35,509 nucleotides of DNA from Nitrospirota bacterium. Lineage in GTDB: Bacteria > Nitrospirota > Leptospirillia > Leptospirillales > Leptospirillaceae. Within the stretch, counting starts at the first letter, position 1, and each line of letters starts with the position of its first letter. Below, piece by piece: positions 27,221-35,509 of this stretch. The position numbers and the translations under genes were made by a program. The stretch is taken from the NCBI GenBank assembly GCA_021827365.1, contig JAKAWK010000004.1, forward strand, positions 6,759 to 42,267, in the 5' to 3' direction. The notes under the pieces were generated by a model. That model ran no database searches, had not been told where the DNA came from, and worked only from the letters and a program-made list of their open reading frames with translations.

Positions 27221-30091
27221 ATGAAATTTATCGGAAAAATCGCCTGGCTGATTGCGCCGGGCCTTGTTCTAGGAGGCATTTCCGGCAAAGCCTGGGCTCT
27301 TCCCGAGCAAGCCACGGCTCCGGGTCCGGCTTCAAAGGCCCCGAACAGCGCTTCATCCTCTCCCTCCGTGCTGTATGGAAACATCCGTTCGGTCAATGAG
27401 GGAAAACCGCTTTCCGGTGTCCCGATCGTTCTCGAAAATCGTTCGACAGGCGTTGTCATCGAAACGACAAGCAATCTCCAGGGATCCTTCATCTTTTCCA
27501 ATCTTTCGCCGGGGGACTACAAGGTCCGGGTCGGGGGAGGAAAGTTTTCTGTCCAGCAGAAGGAAGGGATCCTGAAGGCCGGGACGATAGGCGAGATGGA
27601 CTTTGCCGTCAATTCTCTTTCCCGGGGATCCTCGGAAATCACCGGATCGGTCTATGAGGGCCACGGGGAGCACAAGGTGACGCTCGTCGCCAACCTGGCC
27701 GTCAAGAACATGAAGACCCAAGAGGTCTACCAGGTGGTCTCCGGCGCCAACGGACAATTCAGCCTCCAAAACATTCCCTCGGGACGCTATCTGGTCCAGG
27801 CCAACAAGAGGGGCTATCTCCCCTTCTCGCAGGAAATCGCCGTGGCCGGAAAGACCTCCGAGGAGATCCGCCTCCGGATCAACCGTCTGGCCCGGGCCAG
27901 CATCCGGGCGACCGGGGACAAGAAGATCCGGGATACGACCGGCGCCATCTCGATCGTCGACCAGAAGAAGTTCCAGCAGAACCTGACGACGGGCGCGACC
28001 TACACCCTCATGCAGAATACCCCGGGTATCGAATTTTTCTCCCGTTCCGGGAACCAGGGTCTGACGGGGGGCATGAACTATATGTCCTGCCGTGGGTACA
28101 CTGTTGGGGGGGCCAATACCAACCCGAACGGGAACGCCGGAATCGAGATGTCGGTGGAAGGGGTCCCGATGAACGTTGAGGCCGACGGCGGCGAGGTCTA
28201 TGATCTCGGCATCATGAACTCCGATGTCAAGTCCGCCACCGTCAACCGAGGGGTCACCACCTCCCGTGAGACCGGAAATTACGCGGCGGGATGTTCCGTC
28301 AACTTCAAGCTGGTGGATCCGACCCAGGACGCCTTTCAGACGGTCAACGCCGGAGGCGGTTCCTACGGGCTCTACTATACAAGCTACGTCAACAACTCCG
28401 GGATCAGCCCGACCTCGAATGTCGGGGGCTACAACGACTTCACCATCATCCACAATGACGGATTCCAGGAGTTCACGAACCTGACCCAATACCAGTACTA
28501 CGGAAACCTCACCAAGTACCTGACGGGAGGACGGCTCTACTTCATCGGAACCGCGAACTTCAAGTCTTATGACCGCGGAGCCTCGATGTCCTTGTCCAAC
28601 TACAACACCTACGGGCCGACCAACAATGGGGGTCCCAGCTATTCCAATCCGGCCAACCCCGGCAATACCCCGAACTCGCCCTTCTTCAAGAGCTGGGAGT
28701 ATGGCCGCTTCATGCTGGATCTGGGCGTCAAGGATCAGGTCACGTCTTCCATCAGGATCAAGAATTCGCTCTATGCCGTTGTGGAGCCCTACGGAAATAC
28801 GAGCATGCCGGCGGGATTCGGAAGCTGCAACGGGCTCTCCTGCACCTCCAATCAGTTTGCCGCAGGGTCCACATTCCAGACCATCAATCCCAACATGAGC
28901 GGTCAGCTGGGATACCAGTTTCTTCAGAACTACTACCAGGCGGAAGGGTACAAGGCCGGAGACATTGCCGAGGTCAAATTCAATCTTTTCAAGGGGGACA
29001 ACCTGTACCTGGGCATGAAGGGTCAGTACGCGACCTACCATTACTATATCGATCCCCTCCAGTCGGACAACATCGTCGGCGGAACGGCCGATGCGATCTA
29101 TTCCCAGACCACGATCACGGGGTACCTCGAAGACCATTACCGGCCGGTTCAGCAGGTTCTGCTGAATGTCGGGTTCAGGGTGGCGAGCGTCGCGCAGTAT
29201 TTTAACGACCAGGTTCCCGCAAACTATACCGGTGGAGGCGCAGGGGTGAGCAATGGAGGCTCGATGCTGGTTCCCATGCCCCATGCCGGATTGAACTATT
29301 ATCCGAGCGACAACTGGAAGATCTATGTCACCGGAGGGGAGTCGTTTGCGCCTCCCGCAATCTTCGACTACAAAGGGTTTTCGTCCGGAGCCCTGGTCGG
29401 AGGAGTTCAGCCGGAGAATGTCTGGGACCTTTCCATCGGGGCCCGGTATTCGACCAAGAGAGGCTTTATCGCCCTGGATGCCTATACCGACTATCTGACA
29501 AATATGCCGGTGGGGGTTCCCTTCACCTCCGGGACGACAACCTTCACCCAGTTTGAAAATATTGGCCAGGCCCGCCAGCAGGGAATCGAAGCCGAGGGCA
29601 GGATCGATCTCGGGCTGGGATTTTCGGGATCCGCCAACTTCACCTATATGAACAATGTTCTGGGAAATACTCCGGCGAGCGGTTTGAGCGGCCAGACCTT
29701 TGCCGGGGACATGATTCCTTTTGTTCCCCTGGACATGGGCAATCTCGCCATCTCCTACGATCACGGCCCTTATCACATCACGATCGACGAGCGTTATACC
29801 GGCATGATGAATGTCATCGACCTGTCGGGAACTCCGGGAAACCCCGAGGAGACAGTGCCGGGGTATTTCGTGACCGACCTTTATGCCACCTATGACCTGC
29901 CGAAGGTTCATGGATGGTACAAGGCCGCAAATCTCTATGTGTCGGCTTACAATCTTCTCAATACAAACTATTACAATCCGGCCGGCTATTACGGGCCCGG
30001 AAACTCTTCAACCGCCAACAATCTGGCGACCCTTTTCGTCTATCCTGGCGAGCCGGTCAACATCTTTGCCGGGGCAAAGTTCACCTTCTAG
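27221..30091 (+). CDS. TonB-dependent receptor with tandem N-terminal carboxypeptidase-regulatory-like domains (paralog 2)
   Basis: Same architecture as paralog 1: VLYGNIRSVNEGKPLSGVPIVLENRSTG...; VYEGHGEHKVTLVANLAVKNMKTQEVYQVVSGANGQFSLQNIPSGRYLV; MNYMSCRGYTVGG; C-terminal NIFAGAKFTF. ATG 27221 after AGGAGAA. Confidence 0.88.
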   Translation: MKFIGKIAWLIAPGLVLGGISGKAWALPEQATAPGPASKAPNSASSSPSVLYGNIRSVNEGKPLSGVPIVLENRSTGVVIETTSNLQGSFIFSNLSPGDYKVRVGGGKFSVQQKEGILKAGTIGEMDFAVNSLSRGSSEITGSVYEGHGEHKVTLVANLAVKNMKTQEVYQVVSGANGQFSLQNIPSGRYLVQANKRGYLPFSQEIAVAGKTSEEIRLRINRLARASIRATGDKKIRDTTGAISIVDQKKFQQNLTTGATYTLMQNTPGIEFFSRSGNQGLTGGMNYMSCRGYTVGGANTNPNGNAGIEMSVEGVPMNVEADGGEVYDLGIMNSDVKSATVNRGVTTSRETGNYAAGCSVNFKLVDPTQDAFQTVNAGGGSYGLYYTSYVNNSGISPTSNVGGYNDFTIIHNDGFQEFTNLTQYQYYGNLTKYLTGGRLYFIGTANFKSYDRGASMSLSNYNTYGPTNNGGPSYSNPANPGNTPNSPFFKSWEYGRFMLDLGVKDQVTSSIRIKNSLYAVVEPYGNTSMPAGFGSCNGLSCTSNQFAAGSTFQTINPNMSGQLGYQFLQNYYQAEGYKAGDIAEVKFNLFKGDNLYLGMKGQYATYHYYIDPLQSDNIVGGTADAIYSQTTITGYLEDHYRPVQQVLLNVGFRVASVAQYFNDQVPANYTGGGAGVSNGGSMLVPMPHAGLNYYPSDNWKIYVTGGESFAPPAIFDYKGFSSGALVGGVQPENVWDLSIGARYSTKRGFIALDAYTDYLTNMPVGVPFTSGTTTFTQFENIGQARQQGIEAEGRIDLGLGFSGSANFTYMNNVLGNTPASGLSGQTFAGDMIPFVPLDMGNLAISYDHGPYHITIDERYTGMMNVIDLSGTPGNPEETVPGYFVTDLYATYDLPKVHGWYKAANLYVSAYNLLNTNYYNPAGYYGPGNSSTANNLATLFVYPGEPVNIFAGAKFTF

Positions 30092-30131
30092 CCCGATTGG
30101 GCCGGTTGGCTCGGGTGATCCTGATTTTGTC

Positions 30132-30164
30132 AAAAGGCCCTGCCATCCCGGCGGGGCCTTTTTT
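30132..30164 (+). terminator. Rho-independent terminator after TonB-dependent receptor 2
   Basis: AAAAGGCCC-TGCCATCCCGGCG-GGGCCTTTTTT. Confidence 0.8.
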
Positions 30165-30228
30165 CGTGGCCGCCATTAGGGAATAATGGAAGAGTGGGGG
30201 AGGGTGGGGCCGCATTCTGGAGGATCCA

Positions 30229-31296
30229 TTGATGGGAAAATTGTTTTGGAGCAAAGTCTGGCTTGCGGGACTCCTGTGTCTTCTGGTCCAAACCGCATCC
30301 TTAGCCGATGCCGCCCCGGCGGTTCAGCCCCTCCCTCCGGACCAGAGGGGGGATTGGGAAGACGAAGCGACGATTCCCCTTCCCGGGGAGGCCACCCGTT
30401 TCGACTACGAAAGTCTCGACCCGGAGACGGGGCGCCTTTTTATCGCCCACCTGGGGGACGGCCGACTCGTGGTCGTCGACACGAGGAGCCGGCGTGTGGT
30501 GGCGGATCTTCCGGGGTTCCCGGAGGTCCATGGTGTCCTTGCCATCCCGGCTCTCCACCGGGTCTATGCGACAATCTCCCCCTCTCCGGGTCGGACCCGG
30601 GGCGCCCTTTCTGTCGTCGACTCCCGGACGCTCGGGATTTCCGGGACGATCCCCGTCGGAATTCATCCGGACGGACTCGACTATGAGCCCCGGACAGGGC
30701 GGATCTTTGTGTCGAACGAATGGGGCAAGAGTCTGAGCGTGGTCGATGCCCAAACCAACACCCTTGTCGCCACCATTTTCCTTCACGGGGAGGTCGGAAA
30801 CACCCGGACCGACCCCGTGACCCACCGGATCTACGCCACTGTCCAGACCCGCAATCTCCTTGTCCGGGTCGACCCCTACTCCCTTCATGTCGTCCGGAGG
30901 TACCGCCTCCCGTGCCGGCGTCCCCACGGCCTGTGGATCGACGGACCCTCCGGCCTGGCCTATGTGGCCTGCGAGGAGGATTCACAGCTTCTGGTCGTTG
31001 ATCTGGCTTCCGGACAAATCCGGTCAAGACTTCCGACCGGTCGAAGACCCGATGTCCTCTCCTTCGACCCCTCACGAAACCTTCTTTTCGTGGCCTCCGA
31101 ATCCGGCTTTGTCAGTGTCTTCCGGAAGACGGGGGAAGATCTGGTCCTGGTGTCCACAAAGAGTTTTCTGGGGTACCGGGCCCACAGCATCCTGGTCGAT
31201 CCCGCCACCCATCTCCTCTATCTTCCGATAGAGAATGACAGGGGGCATCCGGTTCTCCGGATTCTCTCCTGGAGGGAGGGCCGGAAGGGGAAGTGA
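30229..31296 (+). CDS. YncE-like secreted beta-propeller (YVTN/NHL-type repeat) protein
   Basis: Signal peptide; repeated strands such as GRLVVVDTRSRRVVADLPGFPEVHGVLAIPALHRVYAT, KSLSVVDAQTNTLVATI, SQLLVVDLASGQIRSRLPTGRRPDVLSFDPSRNLLFVAS. Confidence 0.8.
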   Translation: MMGKLFWSKVWLAGLLCLLVQTASLADAAPAVQPLPPDQRGDWEDEATIPLPGEATRFDYESLDPETGRLFIAHLGDGRLVVVDTRSRRVVADLPGFPEVHGVLAIPALHRVYATISPSPGRTRGALSVVDSRTLGISGTIPVGIHPDGLDYEPRTGRIFVSNEWGKSLSVVDAQTNTLVATIFLHGEVGNTRTDPVTHRIYATVQTRNLLVRVDPYSLHVVRRYRLPCRRPHGLWIDGPSGLAYVACEEDSQLLVVDLASGQIRSRLPTGRRPDVLSFDPSRNLLFVASESGFVSVFRKTGEDLVLVSTKSFLGYRAHSILVDPATHLLYLPIENDRGHPVLRILSWREGRKGK

Positions 31297-31436
31297 CCCG
31301 GTGGATCCTTCCTGCTCTTCAGCTCCCTTAAGGAAAAGGCGTGCCTCCCCAGGTTCCTCTGTCCAGCCCCTGAAAGGCCAGGAGCCCTGGCTTTGCCGGG
31401 CTTCCCATGACATCGGTAAACTCCGTTCCGGCGGCG

Positions 31437-31467
31437 TTGACATATCCTATGGGGGAGGATAGGATAT
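31437..31467 (+). promoter_or_regulatory. CsoR/RcnR (DmeR)-type operator embedded in promoter
   Basis: TTGACA (31437-31442), 17-bp spacer, TAGGAT (31460-31465); inverted repeat ATATCCTA-tgggggagga-TAGGATAT (31442-31467) around a G tract. Confidence 0.75.
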
Positions 31468-31471
31468 TCCT

Positions 31472-31741
31472 ATGACCACACATATCACGCATCCCGACAT
31501 CATCAAGCGCCTGAAACGGGCGGAAGGCCATCTCCGGAGCATTGTCTCCATGCTCGAAGAGGGGCGCGGCTGCCTCGATATCGCCCAGCAGCTGCAGGCT
31601 GTGGAAAAAGCCGTCACCAATGCGAAGAAGACTCTGATCCACGATCACATCGACCACTGCCTCGACACGGCCGCCGGCCCCGACTCCCGGGAGGCCCGGG
31701 CCTCGGTCGGCGAGTTCAAGAAGATCACGAAATACCTGTGA
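31472..31741 (+). CDS. CsoR/RcnR/FrmR family metal-sensing transcriptional repressor
   Basis: HPDIIKRLKRAEGHLRSIVSMLEEGRGCLDIAQQLQAVEKAVTNAKKTLIHDHIDHCL; C34, H59, C63 in the metal-binding fingerprint positions. Confidence 0.9.
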   Translation: MTTHITHPDIIKRLKRAEGHLRSIVSMLEEGRGCLDIAQQLQAVEKAVTNAKKTLIHDHIDHCLDTAAGPDSREARASVGEFKKITKYL

Positions 31742-32739
31742 AGAGACCGTCGGAAAAAATGGGAGATATTCTCGTCTGGCTGGGGCTTGGCGAGGCGGAG
31801 AAGGGGGGCCGGGAGGCCTGTCATCCGGGGGGGCACGGTCATGTCCACGGGGTGATCGATCCTTCCGTTGCGACCTCCACCCGGGGGCTCCTGGCCGTCA
31901 GGTGGTCCTTCCTGATCCTCCTTCTGACGGCATCCCTCCAGATGGCCGTCGTCGTCAAATCGGGCAGCACAGCCCTTTTTGCCGACATGGTCCACAATCT
32001 GGGAGACGCCGCGACCGCCCTTCCGCTCTGGATCGCCTTTCGCCTGGCCCGGCGGGGAGCAACCCCCAGGTTCACCTTTGGGTACGGGAGGGTGGAGGAT
32101 CTGGCGGGGGTGGTGATCGTCCTTTTCATTCTGGCAAGTGCGGTGGTGGCCGGGGTCGGAGCCCTTCATCGCCTGCTCTACCCGGCTCCCCTCCACGGCC
32201 TCCTGATGGTCGGAGCGGCCGGACTTCTGGGCTTCGTCGGAAACGAGGCCGTGGCCATCCTTCGGATCCGGACCGGGCGCCTGATCAACAGTGCGGCCCT
32301 GATGGCCGACGGCTATCATGCCCGGGCCGACGGGCTCACAAGCCTGGCCGTCGTTCTCGGGGCTCTGGGGGTCTGGCTGGGATTTCCCCTGGCCGATCCG
32401 GTCGCAGCCCTTCTGATCACGCTCATTCTCCTGGGAATCGTCTGGCAGTCGGGAAAGACGATCTTCACGCACATTCTCGATGGCGTCGACCGGACCGTGG
32501 TCGAGGAGATCCGCCATGCCGCAAGCCATGTTCCCGGGATCGAGGATGTCGTCTCCGTCCGGGCCCGGTGGATGGGCCACCGGCTGGTGGCCGAGCTTGA
32601 CGTCGAGGTTTCGGTCGAAAAGACGGTGGGCGAGGCCAGCGCCGTCGCCGATGCCTTCGAAAAGGAGCTCAAGGGTCACCTTCCCGCCATGGATTCGGCC
32701 CACATCCGCATCCGTCCCTCTTCCCCTGTCTGCCTGTAG
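31738..32739 (+). CDS. Cation diffusion facilitator (CDF) metal exporter, DmeF-like
   Basis: His-rich N-terminus HPGGHGHVHG; ALFADMVHNLGDAATALPLW and LINSAALMADGYHARADGLTSLAV (HxxxD motifs); GTGA overlap with the regulator stop. Confidence 0.88.
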   Translation: MKRPSEKMGDILVWLGLGEAEKGGREACHPGGHGHVHGVIDPSVATSTRGLLAVRWSFLILLLTASLQMAVVVKSGSTALFADMVHNLGDAATALPLWIAFRLARRGATPRFTFGYGRVEDLAGVVIVLFILASAVVAGVGALHRLLYPAPLHGLLMVGAAGLLGFVGNEAVAILRIRTGRLINSAALMADGYHARADGLTSLAVVLGALGVWLGFPLADPVAALLITLILLGIVWQSGKTIFTHILDGVDRTVVEEIRHAASHVPGIEDVVSVRARWMGHRLVAELDVEVSVEKTVGEASAVADAFEKELKGHLPAMDSAHIRIRPSSPVCL

Positions 32740-32888
32740 GGCAGGGCAGGGGAGCACCCGTTCTTAACTTTTTCTTGACCATCCCTTTCTCTTTTCCTGC
32801 TATCGATAGTCTTTCGACAATCGCCGTCTCGGGCAAGCCTTCGCAAAGGGCGGAGGCTGGGTCCGGATCCGCAAAGGAGGCTTCCGAA

Positions 32889-33341
32889 ATGGGACAGACA
32901 GCAGGATGGCGCAAGGCCACGGGGTTTTTCCTTGCGGGGGTTCTGATCGCCGGGTCGGGAGGGCCCGGGATAGGATTTGCCGAATCCGGGGATTTGTCAG
33001 GGACTCCCGCCGATGATATCGACCGGATCGTGGGTCTTCTTGCTCCTCCGCCCGGTTTTTCCGATGTCAGGGGCCTCTTTCTCCGTTACGGGCTCAAGGT
33101 CAAGTCAGCCATGGTGGCCCACGGATCCGGCCAGGACGCGCTTTTGGTCCGGCTCGACTTTTTCCTCCCGGTCCCTCCCCACTGCCATCCCACCGAAGAT
33201 CAACGGCGCCAATACTATCTCGAGCGGGCCGTCTGGAGAAAGACCCCCGATTCCGACACCTTTGTCCCGGTCAACCGCTGGTCCCGCCACATTTCCCTCG
33301 CCCAGTCGGACTGGTTTCATGACATTCCCTGTTACCCCTGA
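32889..33341 (+). CDS. Secreted hypothetical protein
   Basis: ATG 32889; signal peptide MGQTAGWRKATGFFLAGVLIAGSGGPGIGFAES; no family recognised. Confidence 0.55.
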   Translation: MGQTAGWRKATGFFLAGVLIAGSGGPGIGFAESGDLSGTPADDIDRIVGLLAPPPGFSDVRGLFLRYGLKVKSAMVAHGSGQDALLVRLDFFLPVPPHCHPTEDQRRQYYLERAVWRKTPDSDTFVPVNRWSRHISLAQSDWFHDIPCYP

Positions 33342-33445
33342 ACGGAGGCGGACTCTTCCTGGAGGTCGGAAGTGTGGGGCAAGGGCCGTTTCCTTTTCGT
33401 CAGGCCCTCCGGGGGAAATTTGCCAGTGTGGCTTAAGGGTCCGAA

Positions 33446-33530
33446 GGGGGGAGGAGGAGAGATCCCGCCTTTTTGGTGACACCGGAGAGAAGGGGAAACT
33501 TTCGTAAGAAGAGGTCGAGGGCGGTGGGGG
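33446..33530 (-). repeat. Relic copy of the 3' end of thyX
   Basis: About 72 bp align without gaps to 35038-35110 inside thyX (GAGATCCCGCCTT...CGGAGAGAAGGGGAAACTTTCG...AAGAGGTCGA.GGCGGTG). Minus-strand reading TALDLFLRKFPLLSGVTKKAGS versus thyX TAFDLFSRKFPLLSDLYKKAGS. Confidence 0.85.
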
Positions 33531-33658
33531 ATCATCCGTCCCTCCCTCCCGGGTGGCCAGCAGTTCAGCGGCTTTTTTCTGTCGGCCTTTTGAAGAGAAT
33601 TCGGAGAACCCTGACAGGAGGCCCGAATTTTCCTGTCTTCGGGGCAGGGATCCCGGGG

Positions 33659-34777
33659 TCATCCCGTTTCTGACCCCGGGGATCGTTGACCACTCCTTCT
33701 GTCATCTGTCAGTCCCGGGGCGGATAGCAGAGGGGCGATCTCGACCCGGACCCGGGGGAGGCCGGACGGCTTTTTGCCCCGGAGAAAAGCCAGCATTTCC
33801 TCCCGCACATAAACCGACAGATCCCATCGGGAGCCCGAATCCCTGGCGGAAAACAGGGCCCGCATCTGGACCGCTTTTTCGTCAAGCCCCGTGACCTGGA
33901 GATTCCACACCTGCCGGTCCCAGAGAGGGGTGGCCTCCAGAACGCTCTTCAAGTGTTCCCTCACATCCAGGATGTCGACCGAATAGTCGGCGTAGATATG
34001 CACATAGCCTAGAAGCTGGGACGACCTGTAGGTCCAGTTCTCGAAGGGCTGTTCGATGAAAAAGGAAAGGGGAAGGACGAGTCTGCGCAGATCCCAGATT
34101 CGCACCACGACATAGGCGATGCCGATCTCTTCGATCCAGCCCCATTCCTTGTCGACGATGACCACATCGTCGATCCGGATCGGCTGGGTCAGGGCGATCT
34201 GGATGCCGGCGATCATGTTCGTCAAAAGGGGTCGGGCCGCTAGGCCGATCACGAGTCCCGCCACACCGGCGGAGGCCAGGAGGCTCTCCCCGATGGTCCG
34301 GATCCGGGGGATGGTCATCAGGACGGCCGCCGCCGACAGGAGGACGATCAGGACATTCAGGAGGCGCTCCACCAGAAGAACCCGCGTCCGGATCTTCCTG
34401 AACTCCAGGTCCCCCTCCGGAGAGGGCGGGTGGCGGGACAACAACTGGGCTCCAAGAAACCGGGTCAGGGCGATCAGGGTCCAGGCGATCGTCACGATGG
34501 TCAAGAGGACGAGAATCCGGGAGAGGATCTCATCGAAGACCCCGGGGAAGGGGATCGCCGGGTGGAGGAGCAGAAGGACGAGCTCCATCGAAAGGAAAAA
34601 GGAGGGCCACCGGATCGCCTCGATCGAAGGAAGGGGGGCCTCCAAATGGGAGGATCTCTCCCGGCGGCGGAAGACGGCAAAGACCACGGTGTGGATGAGG
34701 ATCCCGGCAACGAGAGAAATGAACATCAACGTCAGGGAGTGACTCCAGTGCGGCTCCGGATGCGGGGAGAAGGACAT
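33659..34777 (-). CDS. MscS-family mechanosensitive ion channel
   Basis: LLASAGVAGLVIGLAARPLLTNMIAGIQIALTQPIRIDDVVIVDKEWGWIEEIGIAYVVVRIWDLRRLVLPLSFFIEQPFENWT. Confidence 0.9.
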   Translation of the reverse strand: MSFSPHPEPHWSHSLTLMFISLVAGILIHTVVFAVFRRRERSSHLEAPLPSIEAIRWPSFFLSMELVLLLLHPAIPFPGVFDEILSRILVLLTIVTIAWTLIALTRFLGAQLLSRHPPSPEGDLEFRKIRTRVLLVERLLNVLIVLLSAAAVLMTIPRIRTIGESLLASAGVAGLVIGLAARPLLTNMIAGIQIALTQPIRIDDVVIVDKEWGWIEEIGIAYVVVRIWDLRRLVLPLSFFIEQPFENWTYRSSQLLGYVHIYADYSVDILDVREHLKSVLEATPLWDRQVWNLQVTGLDEKAVQMRALFSARDSGSRWDLSVYVREEMLAFLRGKKPSGLPRVRVEIAPLLSAPGLTDDRRSGQRSPGSETG

Positions 34778-35011
34778 GGATATTCTCCTTTCTGGGCGGA
34801 TGGGGGATATCCCGGGTTTCAAGCCTCGGGAAGGGCTGGGTCCCCCTTGAAAAGGCCGTCCTGCAATCCTGGAGCGAAGGAGCCCTTCCTGTCGACCCCG
34901 GCTTTGAAGATTGCTGGAGGGGGCGGTGAAGCCTTTCCGTTTTTTCGGCAGGAACCTAACACGTCTGGTTCCCCAGGTTTTTGGCCGGAGCCGCTCCTCC
35001 AGAGCCTCCGG

Positions 35012-35509
35012 CTAGGAGGCGGACATTGGCGGGGGGGGAGATCCCGCCTTCTTGTAGAGATCGGAGAGAAGGGGAAACTTTCGGGAAAAGAGGTCGAAGG
35101 CGGTGAGGGCGTATTCCCGGATCTCGTACTGGGCGTTGTCCTTGGTCCGTAGGTCGAAGAAGTTCATGAGAGACCGGAAATTGACCGTCCAGTAGACATC
35201 GCTGTAGGCCGAAACGGGGATAGCCGAGCGCAGGAGCTCCCGGGCCCGGGCCCGGAAGGGATTCCGGGCGGCGGGATCGGCCTTCCCCCCCGGAATCAGG
35301 CCCTGTTCCGCCGCTATGTCAATTTTCTGGCAGGCCTCCCGGTATTCGATCTCGTAGAAGGAAAAGATCTGTTCCATGAGGGCGGCGTACCGCTCCACCT
35401 GTTCGGGGCTCATGACCTCGAATCCGTTGACGGTCCGGGCGGCCCTGTCGGGAATGTAGTAGGCGGAGATGGGTTTTCGGTAGCGCATGGAGAATTCGTT
35501 CCAGGTCGA
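35012..35509 (-). CDS. thyX: Flavin-dependent thymidylate synthase ThyX, partial (N-terminus beyond window)
   Basis: Minus strand from the window edge reads STWNEFSMRYRKPISAYYIPD (ThyX NExSxRY motif) ...RELLRSAIPVSAYSDVYWTVNFRSLMNFFDLRTKDNAQYEIREYA. Confidence 0.92.
   Translation of the reverse strand, partial: STWNEFSMRYRKPISAYYIPDRAARTVNGFEVMSPEQVERYAALMEQIFSFYEIEYREACQKIDIAAEQGLIPGGKADPAARNPFRARARELLRSAIPVSAYSDVYWTVNFRSLMNFFDLRTKDNAQYEIREYALTAFDLFSRKFPLLSDLYKKAGSPPPPMSAS

Noticed and set aside
27353-29911. 852-aa antisense ORF opposite TonB receptor 2
   Set aside because: Composition (Gly/Arg/Asp/Val/His-rich, no domain) is typical of shadow ORFs opposite GC-rich coding sequence; the sense strand has a clear receptor.
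31645-32757. 370-aa minus-strand ORF opposite the CDF exporter
   Set aside because: Shadow ORF; the sense frame has clear CDF motifs and a coupled upstream regulator.

Overview
This is a GC-rich bacterial chromosomal window. Gene content and protein style suggest an acidophilic Nitrospirota such as Leptospirillum, but that is inference. From left to right the main blocks are: (1) leftward UbiB/ABC1-like kinase (partial) and a tandem-domain SagB/ThcOx-type dehydrogenase; (2) a decayed DUF4143 ATPase remnant, a DUF1054 protein and convergent purA; (3) a leftward mercury operon (MerC/MerT-like transporter, merA, merR last) with a MerR-type operator/promoter overlapping the stop codon of an upstream DHA2 MFS transporter; (4) a UPF0045/MTH1187-type thiamine-binding protein and a frameshifted nucleotidyltransferase-like gene with a G9 tract; (5) a rightward phosphate/TonB supercluster: porin, PhoB-like regulator, pstSCAB-phoU, decayed vapBC, exbB-exbD-tonB, a second orphan OmpR-type regulator, two paralogous TonB-dependent receptors (a Uma2 remnant lies between them) and a YncE-like beta-propeller; (6) a dmeRF-like CsoR/RcnR regulator plus CDF exporter with a clear operator and a probably leaderless start; (7) a small secreted protein, an MscS channel and a partial thyX, with a relic copy of the thyX 3' end on the far side of mscS. 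The most interesting candidate system is the Pho-TonB supercluster, which has tandem 11-bp Pho-box-like repeats, a receiver domain missing canonical residues, no histidine kinase in view, and receptors with two N-terminal beta-sandwich domains and conserved cysteine pairs. All calls come from reading the sequence and ORF track; no database search was run.
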